Below are positions 41,624 through 50,421 of a DNA stretch of 64,000 nucleotides, piece after piece (position 1 is the first letter of the stretch; every line of letters starts with the position of its first letter). The notes beneath the pieces are model-generated. The model was not told the origin of the DNA. It ran no database searches and worked only from the letters and a program-made list of their open reading frames with translations. Source of the DNA: Haloprofundus marisrubri (lineage in GTDB: Archaea > Halobacteriota > Halobacteria > Halobacteriales > Haloferacaceae); NCBI RefSeq assembly GCF_001469955.1, contig NZ_LOPU01000013.1:1-64000 (forward strand). The letters are read 5' to 3'. The position numbers and the translations under genes were made by a program.

Positions 41624-42979
41624 ATGACCGACGTAGCCGACCGGAAACGCCGAGCCATCGACGCCATCGACGACCACGCAGCGGACATCGTCGAGTTCGC
41701 CGAATCGGTCGAAGCCGAACCCGAACTCGGGTTCAAGGAGACAGAGACGACGAAGAAGGTCGTCGCCGAGTTAGAAGGGATGGGTCTCGACGTCGAGGAG
41801 AACATCGCCGTCACCGGGGCGAAAGCGCGACTGAACGCCGATACGACCGCCGAAACAAACGGCAACGACGAGTTCGTCGTCGCCGTTCTCGGCGAACTGG
41901 ACGCTCTCGTCAACCCTGCGCACCCAAAAGCCAATCCGGAGACGGGCGCGTGCCACGCCTGCGGTCACCACGCCCAGTTAGCAAATCTCGTCGGCGCGGC
42001 GTACGGTCTCACCGCCGCAGGCGTCGTCGACAACTTGGCGGGCGCTATCGATTTCGTCGCCGTCCCCGCCGAGGAGTATCTCGACTTGGGGTACCGACGC
42101 CAGTTGGTCGAAAGCGGCGACGTGGAGTTCCTCGGCGGCAAACAGGAACTCATCCGCCGCGGTCACTTCGAGGACGTCGACTGCGCGATGATGATTCACG
42201 CCGGCAGCGACACGCCCGAACGCGTCGTCACGAGCGATTTTTCCTCCAACGGCTTCGTCGGCAAGTTCGTCACCTATGAGGGGAAAGAGTCCCACGCCGG
42301 GGCCGCACCCGAAGAGGGTGTCAACGCACTCAACGCGGCGATGCTCGGTATGAACGCCGTCCACGCCAATCGAGAGACGTTCGCCGACGACGACCACGTC
42401 CGCGTCCACCCCATCGTCACCAACGGCGGCGACGGCGTCAACGTCGTCCCGAGCGACGTGCAGATGGAGTCGTACGTCCGCGCGAGCACTATCGATGCTG
42501 TAAACGACGCCAACGAGAAGACGAATCGGGCACTGGAATCCGGCGCGATGGCCGTCGGCGCGAACGTCGAAATCGAGGACTATCCGGGTTACATGCCGCT
42601 TCGCACCGACGAGACGATGGTGTCGGCGTACGACGCGAACGTCGCCGAAATCTTGGGCGACGATGCACTCACTCCCGGCAAACCACATCTCACCGGGTCG
42701 ACCGACATGGGCGACGTGACCCAGATTCTCCCCGGTATCCACCCGTACGTCGGCGGTTTCTCGGGTGCGGTCCACGCCCGCGACTTCGAGGTCGTCGACG
42801 AGGAGATGGCGTACGTTATCCCCGCGAAACTGACCGCGATGCTCGTCATCGACCTCCTGTCCGACCCGGAGAAGCAGGCCGAGATTCGAGCAGCCAAGGC
42901 CGAAAAGCGCTCGGCCGACGAGTATCTGGAGGTCGTCCGCGGGATGCGCGAGACGGTCGTCGGCGAGTACAAAGAGTAA
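41624..42979 (+). CDS. M20-family amidohydrolase (aminobenzoyl-glutamate-type)
   Basis: 451 residues from ATG 41624. Metal-binding features of M20/M28-like aminoacylases are present: HACGHHAQLANLVGAA near 115, EEYLDLG near 152 (the general base Glu) and HAGSDT near 195. The dimerisation domain covers about 200-320. Members hydrolyse N-acyl amino acids, aminobenzoyl-glutamate or related amides. The closest look is to the AbgB/IAA-amidohydrolase-like group; substrate not determined. It stands next to an ANL-like gene and upstream, converging, to the FilR1 regulator. Confidence 0.88.
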   Translation: MTDVADRKRRAIDAIDDHAADIVEFAESVEAEPELGFKETETTKKVVAELEGMGLDVEENIAVTGAKARLNADTTAETNGNDEFVVAVLGELDALVNPAHPKANPETGACHACGHHAQLANLVGAAYGLTAAGVVDNLAGAIDFVAVPAEEYLDLGYRRQLVESGDVEFLGGKQELIRRGHFEDVDCAMMIHAGSDTPERVVTSDFSSNGFVGKFVTYEGKESHAGAAPEEGVNALNAAMLGMNAVHANRETFADDDHVRVHPIVTNGGDGVNVVPSDVQMESYVRASTIDAVNDANEKTNRALESGAMAVGANVEIEDYPGYMPLRTDETMVSAYDANVAEILGDDALTPGKPHLTGSTDMGDVTQILPGIHPYVGGFSGAVHARDFEVVDEEMAYVIPAKLTAMLVIDLLSDPEKQAEIRAAKAEKRSADEYLEVVRGMRETVVGEYKE

Positions 42980-42981
42980 AT

Positions 42982-43800
42982 TCAGTCGTCGAGGTCGGCG
43001 GCGTCGAGCGCTCGGGCCGCGTTCCAGTATCGCTCGTGAACGTCGTGTGCCCACGACACCACCGTCTCGTCGTCGGTGTCGACCGAGGCCTGTAACAGGC
43101 CGTCGTCGTCGCGCAAGAAGAGGTGGACGACGTCGTCGGCGACGGTGACGGCGACGGGAACTTCGTCGTCGACGATGCGGAGGTCCGCGCCGGGGAGGTC
43201 GAGCAACTCCCGGAGACGCTCGCGGAGCGTCGAGTCGTCGGCGATGGCGTCGATAGCGCTCGCCGAAAAGACTCCTTCGAACGTCTGTTGGCCGTCGTCG
43301 ACACGCCGTCTGACCACGTCCATGCTCTGTTCGTTGAACGCGTGAGAGACGATTTCGACGCGTTCGGCGTCGCGCAACAGTTCCAACACGCGCTGGACCG
43401 GGGCATTCGGACGCGTCTGCGTCGGCGTCGTAATTGTCGCGTCTCGAAGCCGTCGGAGGTCGAACGTCATCGTCTCGGTGGGGAGCCAGTTGGCGACCCG
43501 ACGGAGTCTCTGTTCGGTTTCGACGATTTCGCGGAGGTCCGAAAACCCCGCTCCGACCAGTCGGCCCGTCGGCGTCGCTGCGTACTCGCGTCCCGACTGT
43601 TCGACCCAGTTTCGGTCCTCGAAATCGTGGAGGATGCGGCCGAGCGTCGGTTGCGAGGCTCCGGTTCGTTCTTCGAGTTCGCGGCGGGTGTGCGGTTGCG
43701 ACGACACCGCGTCGAGTACTTCGACACGGTTCGCCGAGAGGGCGAGAAATTCGATATCTTCGAGCGCCGACTCCATGGCCTCCGTTCTCATGGAAGTCAT
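42982..43800 (-). CDS. FilR1-type transcriptional regulator
   Basis: 272 residues. A winged HTH at about 15-80 (LSANRVEVLDAVSSQPHTRRELEERTGASQPTLGRILHDFEDRNWVEQ) and a C-terminal domain (about 120-270, VELLRDAERVEIVSHAFNEQSM..., AHDVHERYW) that resembles the FilR1 middle domain, which in methanogens binds a signalling molecule. It probably represses or activates the divergent EamA exporter. TATA-like TTGAAAAATATT of its own promoter overlaps the dyad at 43826-43840, so it may control itself. ATG 43800 used; ATG 43791 possible. Confidence 0.85.
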   Translation of the reverse strand: MTSMRTEAMESALEDIEFLALSANRVEVLDAVSSQPHTRRELEERTGASQPTLGRILHDFEDRNWVEQSGREYAATPTGRLVGAGFSDLREIVETEQRLRRVANWLPTETMTFDLRRLRDATITTPTQTRPNAPVQRVLELLRDAERVEIVSHAFNEQSMDVVRRRVDDGQQTFEGVFSASAIDAIADDSTLRERLRELLDLPGADLRIVDDEVPVAVTVADDVVHLFLRDDDGLLQASVDTDDETVVSWAHDVHERYWNAARALDAADLDD

Positions 43801-43825
43801 ATGTGCGTTTCGCAGTGTGAATATT

Positions 43826-43876
43826 TTTCAACATGTGAAATCCAGTCGGCGCGTTCGCTTGTTTCTTCCTGTGAAA
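43826..43876. promoter_or_regulatory. Paired TTTCA-N5-TGAAA operators
   Basis: Copy 1 TTTCA-ACATG-TGAAA (43826-43840) is a perfect inverted pair with a 5-base spacer; copy 2 TTTCT-TCCTG-TGAAA (43862-43876) differs by one base. Their starts are 36 bases apart, roughly three and a half turns. They lie between the divergent FilR1 regulator and the EamA gene; copy 1 overlaps the regulator TATA box. Likely binding sites of the regulator. Confidence 0.55.
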
Positions 43877-43893
43877 TATTTACTGAATATATG

Positions 43894-43899
43894 TTTAAG
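43894..43899 (+). promoter_or_regulatory. TATA-like box for the leader ORF/EamA mRNA
   Basis: TTTAAG centred about 27 bases before the ATG at 43923, so transcription would begin at or very near that codon. Confidence 0.5.
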
Positions 43900-43922
43900 C
43901 CCCAGTCTCGTACTCCTATTCG

Positions 43923-44012
43923 ATGACGCCTACGTTCACGCTCTCTTCGTCGGCCGGTCGACCTGTTTGCTCTGACCGCGACGGAGCGCCCACTTTGGAG
44001 GTGGTTCGCTGA
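43923..44012 (+). CDS. 29-residue leader ORF coupled to EamA
   Basis: Begins MTPTFTLSSSAGRPV and ends PTLEVVR; the stop TGA overlaps the EamA start in TGATG at 44010-44014. The predicted transcription start falls on its ATG, so the EamA message would begin with this ORF. Its codons are normal for this genome and the overlap suggests translational coupling. It may be a regulatory leader peptide or merely a small-ORF device for starting EamA translation. No family is known. Confidence 0.5.
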   Translation: MTPTFTLSSSAGRPVCSDRDGAPTLEVVR

Positions 44013-45007
44013 TGGTCGGCAAACGCTCGCTCGTGTTTTTCGCGCTCGCCAGCGTCTTCTTCGGCGGTGTGTTCGTCGCGGCCAAGGCCGGTCTGTCGTA
44101 CTTCCCACCGCTGCTGTTCGTCGCGCTCCGTTTCGACGTCGCGGCCGTGGTGCTTCTCGGCTACGTGGTGCTGACGACGGCCCGCGAGGACCTCCTCCCC
44201 TCGACGCGCGGCGACGTCGCGGGCATCGTCGCCACCGGCGTGCTCGCCATCGGCCTCGCCAACGGCCTTCTGTTCGTCGGCCAGCAGTACGTTTCGAGTG
44301 CCGTCGGCTCTATCATCTTCAGCCTCTCGCCCATCTTCACGCCGCTTCTCGCGGCGTTTCTGCTCTCGGACGAACGCCTCTCGCGCCGCGGCGGCGTGGG
44401 CGTGCTCGTTGGTCTCCTCGGCGTCGCACTCGTCGTCGGCGTCGACCCCGAGAGCCTCATCGGTGGTGGCGTCGTCGGCAAGGCCGTCATCCTCGCCGGT
44501 GCCGCGAGCGCGGCACTCGGCGGCGTCCTCATCCGCCGTGCCGACGGCACGCTGTCGAGTACCGTCCGGACCGCGTGGGCACTGCCCGTGAGCGCGCTGT
44601 TGGTCCACGGGATGAGCCTCGGCGCGGGGGAATCACTTGCGGCCGTCTCGTGGACGCCCGCCGCCGTCGTCGCACTCGGCTACGTCGGCGTTCTCGCTGG
44701 CGCTGTCGCCTACATCGCCTACTTCGGTCTGCTCGACGACGTGGGCGCGATTCGGGCGAGTCTCGTCTTCTACGTCAGCCCCGTCGTCGCAACGCTCGGC
44801 GGGTGGGCACTGCTGGGCGAGTCGATTTCGCTCACTACTATTGCAGGTTTCGGCGTTATCTTCGCCGGGTTCGCGGTTCTCGGCTCCGAGGAACTCGAAG
44901 GTCGGTTGCCGGAACTCGTGGCGCGGCTTCCGACGGGCGAGTCGTCGATGATGCTGACCGACGGCGGCCGCGACACGGAGAGTCGGTCGGGTTGCGACGC
45001 TGATTGA
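44012..45007 (+). CDS. EamA-family exporter (DMT superfamily)
   Basis: 331 residues with about ten membrane helices in two EamA repeats: LVFFALASVFFGGVFVAAKAGLSYFPP (repeat 1) and AVILAGAASAALGGVLI... (repeat 2). A charged, soluble C-terminal tail of about 40 residues (RLPTGESSMMLTDGGRDTESRSGCDAD) is unusual and ends in a cysteine. Members export amino acids, sugars or other metabolites; which one is unknown. The start overlaps the stop of the leader ORF. Divergent FilR1 regulator and paired operators suggest ligand-dependent control. Confidence 0.85.
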   Translation: MVGKRSLVFFALASVFFGGVFVAAKAGLSYFPPLLFVALRFDVAAVVLLGYVVLTTAREDLLPSTRGDVAGIVATGVLAIGLANGLLFVGQQYVSSAVGSIIFSLSPIFTPLLAAFLLSDERLSRRGGVGVLVGLLGVALVVGVDPESLIGGGVVGKAVILAGAASAALGGVLIRRADGTLSSTVRTAWALPVSALLVHGMSLGAGESLAAVSWTPAAVVALGYVGVLAGAVAYIAYFGLLDDVGAIRASLVFYVSPVVATLGGWALLGESISLTTIAGFGVIFAGFAVLGSEELEGRLPELVARLPTGESSMMLTDGGRDTESRSGCDAD

Positions 45008-45093
45008 GCGACGACCCTTGCCACTATTCTATCACTTTGTGTGTCTCTTTCGCTGACAAATTATTTGTACTGATGATTAGAACGAGCCAGTAG

Positions 45094-45768
45094 ATGGTCT
45101 CCAAGAGCACGAAGACGGCGCTCCTCCTCTGTTTCGGAATCGGCCTGTTGCTGAATCCGGTGTATCTCTACCCGAACAACCTCGACGGCACGAAAAGCGT
45201 GGTGACCTACGAGGTCGAACCGGTTCCGAACGAGACGGTCGCAAGTCAGGTGGTCCATCTCTCGGAGCAGACGCTCGGTTGCGGCACTGAGCGAGCGTGT
45301 GCGTTCGAACGCGAGGTAGCCGAACGAGGTTCGCTCAGGTACAACTACACGGTTCGAGAGCGGTCCCCGGAGTGGGACCCATACAGCCTGAGCTACGCGA
45401 GATACAACCTCGTTAACATCGACGGGCAGTTCTACGCTCCGGCGGTTAGGGAGGACGGCGAGCAGACAGTTCTGACTCACCGCGAACTCTCGACGATGCA
45501 AGCCCTCGAACACATCGCGGTTCCGAGTAGCGAAACCTCGCCCGAGGTGCGCCGGGCCGTAGAAACCGGCTCTGTCACGGTCGTCGACGACCAAATCCCC
45601 GAATTCGAGCGAAACGACCCCATCGCCCACGACGACGAGGTGTACTCCGTAGCGGGGCGAAGCTACAGCTCGGGTCCCGTCGAGAAAGTCCTCGTCTGGC
45701 GGATGCTATTCGTCCTCGTCGGACTTTTTGCTATCTCGACTGCGTGGGACCGCCGCGGTCGTGAGTAG
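45094..45768 (+). CDS. Membrane-anchored extracytoplasmic protein
   Basis: 224 residues. An N-terminal hydrophobic segment (KTALLLCFGIGLLLNPVYL, about 7-25) and a C-terminal helix (VLVWRMLFVLVGLFAISTAW, about 197-216) flank a soluble region of about 170 residues with Cys-Gly-Thr-Glu-Arg-Ala-Cys (a CxxxxxC pair that may form a disulphide). Basic tail DRRGRE lies inside. Family not recognised; many haloarchaea have such surface proteins with N- and C-terminal helices. Confidence 0.7.
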   Translation: MVSKSTKTALLLCFGIGLLLNPVYLYPNNLDGTKSVVTYEVEPVPNETVASQVVHLSEQTLGCGTERACAFEREVAERGSLRYNYTVRERSPEWDPYSLSYARYNLVNIDGQFYAPAVREDGEQTVLTHRELSTMQALEHIAVPSSETSPEVRRAVETGSVTVVDDQIPEFERNDPIAHDDEVYSVAGRSYSSGPVEKVLVWRMLFVLVGLFAISTAWDRRGRE

Positions 45769-45800
45769 TCGTCTCGTCGTCGATATCGATACACCGACCG

Positions 45801-46232
45801 TTATCTCATCTTCGAAACCAATCGCAGCAACCACTCGTCCCGATAGCTCAGATAGTACGCGCCGACGTACATCACGAGAAACGTCCCGAACAGTCGGACC
45901 ACGCGCAGTGCCGGCCCCAACGGTTCTCCGACTGCGGATTCGAGGGCGGCGAACACGACGGAAGCGACTGGCGAGAGCAAGATGAACGCGAGGACGAACT
46001 CGACGAGCGCTCGGGCGGAGTAGCCGCTGTCGACGAAGACGTACGTTCCGATACCTGCGCCAGCCAGTACGAACACGGTGTAGAGCGTTCCGAGTAACCG
46101 GGCGTACTCCACGATGGCTGTCTGTCCGAGGAGTGCCGTTACGGCGGTGTAGAGTAGGACACCGACTGGACTGACGAGCATGGCCAGTCCAGCGAAGACG
46201 ACGACGTTTCGGACTCCGTCTCGGAGGCTCAT
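45801..46232 (-). CDS. Membrane protein, four helices
   Basis: 143 residues from ATG 46232, which overlaps the stop of the next gene upstream by ATGA, hence a bicistronic unit. Helices: NVVVFAGLAMLVSPVGVLLYTAVTAL, ARLLGTLYTVFVLAGAGIGTYVF, ALVEFVLAFILLSPVASVVFAAL and LFGTFLVMYVGAYYLSY. No family. Likely forms a complex with its partner encoded upstream. Confidence 0.72.
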   Translation of the reverse strand: MSLRDGVRNVVVFAGLAMLVSPVGVLLYTAVTALLGQTAIVEYARLLGTLYTVFVLAGAGIGTYVFVDSGYSARALVEFVLAFILLSPVASVVFAALESAVGEPLGPALRVVRLFGTFLVMYVGAYYLSYRDEWLLRLVSKMR

Positions 46233-46672
46233 TCGCCGCTTTCTTTTGCGAACCATCGTTTCAGTCTGCCGAACCCGTCGCGGTAGACAAGTTGATGCGA
46301 AACCCAGTAGGTAGTGGCGAGCGCTCCGCCGAGGTACAGCGGTAACACCAAGTCGTTCGGTGGGAGCAACTCGCTCAGAAACGAGAGCAGAAACCCGAAC
46401 GACAACTGCGCGACGAATCCGACAGGCTGGACCGTGGCGACGAGAAGCCACAGTCGGGAGACGGAGTAGTCACCACGCAGGTACAGCGTCCCACCGACGA
46501 GACTGCTCGTCAGTACAATAGCCGTCATGAGCGAAACCATGCTCGTCTCACCCCGCAGCACGAACACGTAGAACTGGACGCTCGCTCCCACCACCGGAAG
46601 CGAGAGCGCCGCCCAGCCGAGATACGTTCCGAGGATTCGACCGCCAGTCTGGACCGTTCGGTGCGCGGACAC
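46229..46672 (-). CDS. Membrane protein, partner of the previous one
   Basis: 147 residues with four hydrophobic segments: GTYLGWAALSLPVVGASVQFYVFVL, MVSLMTAIVLTSSLVGGTLYL, LWLLVATVQPVGFVAQLSFGFLLSF and LVLPLYLGGALATTYWV. The basic tail RLKRWFAKESGE is inside. First gene of the two-gene unit; the 3' end overlaps the ATG of the downstream gene. Unrecognised family. Confidence 0.72.
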   Translation of the reverse strand: MSAHRTVQTGGRILGTYLGWAALSLPVVGASVQFYVFVLRGETSMVSLMTAIVLTSSLVGGTLYLRGDYSVSRLWLLVATVQPVGFVAQLSFGFLLSFLSELLPPNDLVLPLYLGGALATTYWVSHQLVYRDGFGRLKRWFAKESGE

Positions 46673-46766
46673 AGTCGAAAGAGGCAGGACTCGGTTACTG
46701 TAATGCGGGTCTTACGCCCGCTCAGTCGCTCCTTTTGACGCCATTATACGCACCACAGTCATCCCC

Positions 46767-48755
46767 TCACTTCGCCGCTTTCACCTTCTCCAGCGCCTCC
46801 GGATTCTCGATACTGCTCATGTCGCCGAGTTCCTCGTCTTCGTACACCGACGCGATGGCGCGTCGAATGATTTTGCCGCTCTGGGTTTTCGGGAACTCGT
46901 CGACGAACAGCACCTCGCGCGGGCGGAACGGCTTGCCGAGTTCCTCGCCGACGACGCCTCTGAGTTCTGCGCGCAGGTCGTCGTTGGCGTCGACACCGTC
47001 TTCGAGGACGACGTAGGCGACGACGGCGGTGCCTTTGGTGTCGTCGGAGACGCCGACGGCGGCGGCCTGATTCACTGCGTCGTGGTCGATGAGCGCGCCC
47101 TCGACTTCGGCGGGACCGACTTTCCGCCCGGCGACGTTGAGTACGTCGTCGGCGCGGCCGTGGAGGAACCAGAAGCCGTCGTCGTCTTTCTGCGCCCAGT
47201 CGCCGTGGTTCCACATGTCGTCGAAGCGTGACCAGTACTCGTTCAGATAGCGCTCGTCGCCGTCCCAGAGGCTCTTGGTCATCGACGGACAGGAGTCGCG
47301 CGCGACGAGGTAGCCGCGTTCGTGGGTGTCGGCGATGCTCTCACCCGTCGCATCGACGATGTCGATGTTCATTCCCAGTCCGGGTCCGCCGAGTGTGCAG
47401 GGTTTCAGCGACTGGATTGGCAGCGGCATGAGGAAACAGCCGCAGATTTCGGTGCCGCCGGAGATGTTCATGATGGGTGCCTCGCCGCCGCCGACGTTCT
47501 CGTAGAACCACATCCACGACTCGGGGTCCCACGGTTCGCCCGTCGACCCCAGAAGTCGGAGCGAGGAGAGTTCGTAGCCGTCCAACCAGTCGTCGCCGTA
47601 CTTGCGAAGCGCGCGAATCGCGGTGGGTGAGATACCGAACACCGAGAGTTTGTGGCGGTCAATCATCGACCAGAATCGGTCGGGTTCTGGGTGGTCCGGT
47701 GCGCCCTCGTACATGAACACGGTGCCGCCGTGGGCGTGGTTGCCGATGAGCGTCCACGGACCCATCATCCAGCCGATGTCGGAAACCCAGAAGAAGCGGT
47801 CCGACGGCTTGTGGTCGAAGCCGAAGTAAATCTCCTTGGCCGCTTGCATCAGCACGCCCGCCTGCGTGTGGACGATGCCTTTCGGCTTGCCCGTCGTCCC
47901 GGACGAGTACAGCAGCATCGACTCCTGTTCACTCGGCAGTTCCTTCGTCTCGTACTCGTCGTCGGCGGTTTCGACCGTTTCGTGCCACCACTCGTCTCTG
48001 TCGCCGTGCCACTCTATCTCCGAACCGAGTCGCTCGTAGACGATGGTGTGTTCGACGTGGCCCGCCTGCGCGATGGCCTCGTCGGCGGCGTCTTTCAGCG
48101 TCACCTCGCCGCCGCGGCGGTAGAAGCCGTCGCCGGTAAAGAGTACCGAACACTCGCTGTCTTCGATTCTGGTGGCCGTGGCGTCGACGCCGAATCCGGA
48201 GAAGATGGGCACCGCGACGGCACCGACTTTGAAACAACCGTAGAGAATCGAGATGACTTCCGGGACCATCGGCATGTACAGACCCACAGTGTCGCCCGTC
48301 TCGATGCCGCGTGCTTCGAGCACGTTGGCGACGCGGTTGGCTTGACGGTACAGTTCGTGGTAGGTCACCTCGCGGACGTCGCCGGGTTCACCCTCCCAGA
48401 TACAGGCGACTTTGTTCCGAGCGCCGGAGTCGACGGCGGCGTGTCTGTCGAGGGTGTTGTGTGCGATGTTGATAGTGCCGCCGGGGTACCATCGGGAGAA
48501 CTGCGGGCCGTCGCTGTCGTCGCGGACACTGTCGTAGTCGTGGAAGAAGTCGATGCCCAGATAGTCGGGCAGGAGGTCCCAGAACCAGTCGACGCCCGAC
48601 TCCGGTTCGCCGTCGACGTCGCTACAGGTCCGAGCGATGAGTTCGTCGTAGTCGTCGATGTCGTACTCCTGCATGAATCGGTAGACGTTCGTCGATTCGA
48701 CGAACTCCCGAGTCGGTTCGTGGACCTCCTCGTCTGTGTCGGGCTGTGTGTTCAT
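46767..48755 (-). CDS. acs: Acetyl-CoA synthetase / acyl-CoA ligase
   Basis: 662 residues, full length for acetyl-CoA synthetase. ATP-binding YSSGTTGKPKGIVHTQ near 286-300, DIGWMMGPW and GSTGEPWDPESW later, and the catalytic lysine in FPKTQSGKIIRRAIAS near 630. ACS makes acetyl-CoA from acetate, CoA and ATP through acetyl-AMP. The catalytic lysine is the site that Sir2 deacylases reactivate in bacteria; a sirtuin lies at 5.3 kb. ATG 48755 or 48764 are both possible. Divergent from the pentad-repeat protein. Confidence 0.93.
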   Translation of the reverse strand: MNTQPDTDEEVHEPTREFVESTNVYRFMQEYDIDDYDELIARTCSDVDGEPESGVDWFWDLLPDYLGIDFFHDYDSVRDDSDGPQFSRWYPGGTINIAHNTLDRHAAVDSGARNKVACIWEGEPGDVREVTYHELYRQANRVANVLEARGIETGDTVGLYMPMVPEVISILYGCFKVGAVAVPIFSGFGVDATATRIEDSECSVLFTGDGFYRRGGEVTLKDAADEAIAQAGHVEHTIVYERLGSEIEWHGDRDEWWHETVETADDEYETKELPSEQESMLLYSSGTTGKPKGIVHTQAGVLMQAAKEIYFGFDHKPSDRFFWVSDIGWMMGPWTLIGNHAHGGTVFMYEGAPDHPEPDRFWSMIDRHKLSVFGISPTAIRALRKYGDDWLDGYELSSLRLLGSTGEPWDPESWMWFYENVGGGEAPIMNISGGTEICGCFLMPLPIQSLKPCTLGGPGLGMNIDIVDATGESIADTHERGYLVARDSCPSMTKSLWDGDERYLNEYWSRFDDMWNHGDWAQKDDDGFWFLHGRADDVLNVAGRKVGPAEVEGALIDHDAVNQAAAVGVSDDTKGTAVVAYVVLEDGVDANDDLRAELRGVVGEELGKPFRPREVLFVDEFPKTQSGKIIRRAIASVYEDEELGDMSSIENPEALEKVKAAK

Positions 48756-48860
48756 CGGTCGCATCTTTTACTGCCGCCATCAAGTAGCTTGCTCACCATC
48801 GTCTGTGATAGATTCACGACGTGAGGAAGCGTCAGTGCCTTCGGGTAACTGTCCGCGTAA

Positions 48861-48873
48861 CCCGAGTCTCGGG
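48861..48873. promoter_or_regulatory. Inverted repeat CCCGAG-T-CTCGGG
   Basis: Perfect six-base arms, in the 200-base gap between the divergent acs and pentad-repeat genes. Candidate operator. Confidence 0.35.
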
Positions 48874-48895
48874 GTTTCCGTAGATACAGACCCGA

Positions 48896-48907
48896 CGACA
48901 TATGTCG
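48896..48907. promoter_or_regulatory. 12-bp palindrome CGACATATGTCG
   Basis: Perfect palindrome about 55 bases before the ATG at 48957 and 145 bases before the acs start. Candidate operator. Confidence 0.35.
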
Positions 48908-48956
48908 CCAATCTGTTAAGTAGGTCGTCGTGGGACGTACCGACGGAGGCAAACAG

Positions 48957-50348
48957 ATGTCTGATGAACCCGAAAACCGGGAACGAAACGTCACGGCCAA
49001 CCGAGAGAGTATCCAGTCGTGGGCCGACGAACGCGGCTACGTGCCGGTGTACGACGAGCGAGACACAGGGGAGATGAACTACCGGTTCGTCCGCGAGAGC
49101 GAGGTAGACGACAGCCACGACCGACGCGAGTGGGACGAGTTCTTCGAGACGTTCGAGTCGGAGAACGTCGCCTTCGCCTACACCGACGAGGAGATGGAAG
49201 GCGACACCGAACCGTGGCAGTTCGTCGCGCGCTCCGACGTCGCAGAACGGGCCGCACTCGACAGCGAGGAAGCCAAAGAGGCGCTGATGGAAGGCGAGAC
49301 GGTGACCACCGAAGTCACGGAGACGAAAGTCGTCGAACGAACTATCGTCGAACACGACACCATAGAGAGCGACGTCGTCGACACCGAGACCATCGGTGAG
49401 ACGACTGTCGACCGCGAACTCGTCAGTCGAGAACTCGTCGAGGCGTCGTTTCTCGACCAGGGTCGAATCGAGGCGGTCATCGAGGAACACTGGACGAACA
49501 CGAACGAGATAATCGAGCGGATGACCGTCCACAGTCGCGTCGTCGACACGGAACTGGAGGAAGAAGACACCGTCGAGAGCGACACGATGGAGGCGGATAT
49601 CGACGTCCGAGGCGTCCAAGAGACCGTCGTCGAGAGCGACATCGTCGAGGCCGACGCCGTCGGAAGCGAAGTCGTCGAGGCGGGTATCGTCCAGAGCCAC
49701 GTCATCGAAGGCGACGTCGTCGAGAGCGAACTGTACCAGCGAACGCTCGTCGAAGAAGACGTCGAGGAGCGAAAGCGCGGTATCTACACCCTCTCGGAGA
49801 CGGAACTGCTCGACACCGACGTCGTCACGAGCGAAGTCATCGAGCGCGAAATCGTCGACCGCGAGTACGAAGGGATGGAAGCCGCCGAGATAGATGAGAT
49901 GGCGGTGACCGCCGACACCGAGATGACCGAGCGAGAGACGATGGACGCGGAGACGGCTACGACGGCCGAGGGGACGGAAGCCGACCAGACGGACCAACCA
50001 GAACGGGGCGAAGGAACCGCCGCACCGACCGAGACCGAGGGAACGGCCGCCGCCGAGGAGAACCGCTCCGAAGCGGTCGAACGCGAGGATACGGCCGCCA
50101 CCGAGGAAGCCGAGACGCATCTCGACCAGAACGACCAGGGCAAAGACGTCGTCGACGAGGGTGGCCGCGAGGTTGGTATCGTCGCCAAAGTCGAAAGCGG
50201 CGTCATCCACATCGACCCCTCACCGAGTCTCACCGACCGACTGAAAGCCGAACTCGACTGGGGCGACGCCGACGACGACACGTACACCCTCTCGGAGTCC
50301 GACGTGCGGGAAGTGACGAACTCCCGCGTCGTCGTCCGCGAGATGTGA
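48957..50348 (+). CDS. Pentad-repeat acidic protein with PRC-barrel-like C-terminus
   Basis: 463 residues from ATG 48957 with a Shine-Dalgarno GGAGG about 8 bases upstream. Residues about 1-115 are a globular acidic part. About residues 120-305 run in five-residue repeats of the form [DE]-[VIT]-[VI]-[ED]-x, as in 124-165 (KVVER TIVEH DTIES DVVDT) and 223-258 (TVVES DIVEA DAVGS EVVEA); about 30 pentads with interruptions. This suggests a beta-solenoid, but not the canonical A(D/N)LxX pentapeptide repeat. A low-complexity Thr/Glu/Ala tail (about 315-390) and a PRC-barrel-like domain (about 395-463, GKDVVDEGGREVGIVAKVESG) follow. No signal peptide. Function unknown; PRC-barrels bind RNA, membrane or protein partners. 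Confidence 0.75.
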   Translation: MSDEPENRERNVTANRESIQSWADERGYVPVYDERDTGEMNYRFVRESEVDDSHDRREWDEFFETFESENVAFAYTDEEMEGDTEPWQFVARSDVAERAALDSEEAKEALMEGETVTTEVTETKVVERTIVEHDTIESDVVDTETIGETTVDRELVSRELVEASFLDQGRIEAVIEEHWTNTNEIIERMTVHSRVVDTELEEEDTVESDTMEADIDVRGVQETVVESDIVEADAVGSEVVEAGIVQSHVIEGDVVESELYQRTLVEEDVEERKRGIYTLSETELLDTDVVTSEVIEREIVDREYEGMEAAEIDEMAVTADTEMTERETMDAETATTAEGTEADQTDQPERGEGTAAPTETEGTAAAEENRSEAVEREDTAATEEAETHLDQNDQGKDVVDEGGREVGIVAKVESGVIHIDPSPSLTDRLKAELDWGDADDDTYTLSESDVREVTNSRVVVREM

Positions 50349-50421
50349 GGTCGCCGTCCGGCACTCGCAGGCGCTGCACGTCGCGTAAATTCTTTTGCCC
50401 GTTCGTGTGCTACTAACAGAC

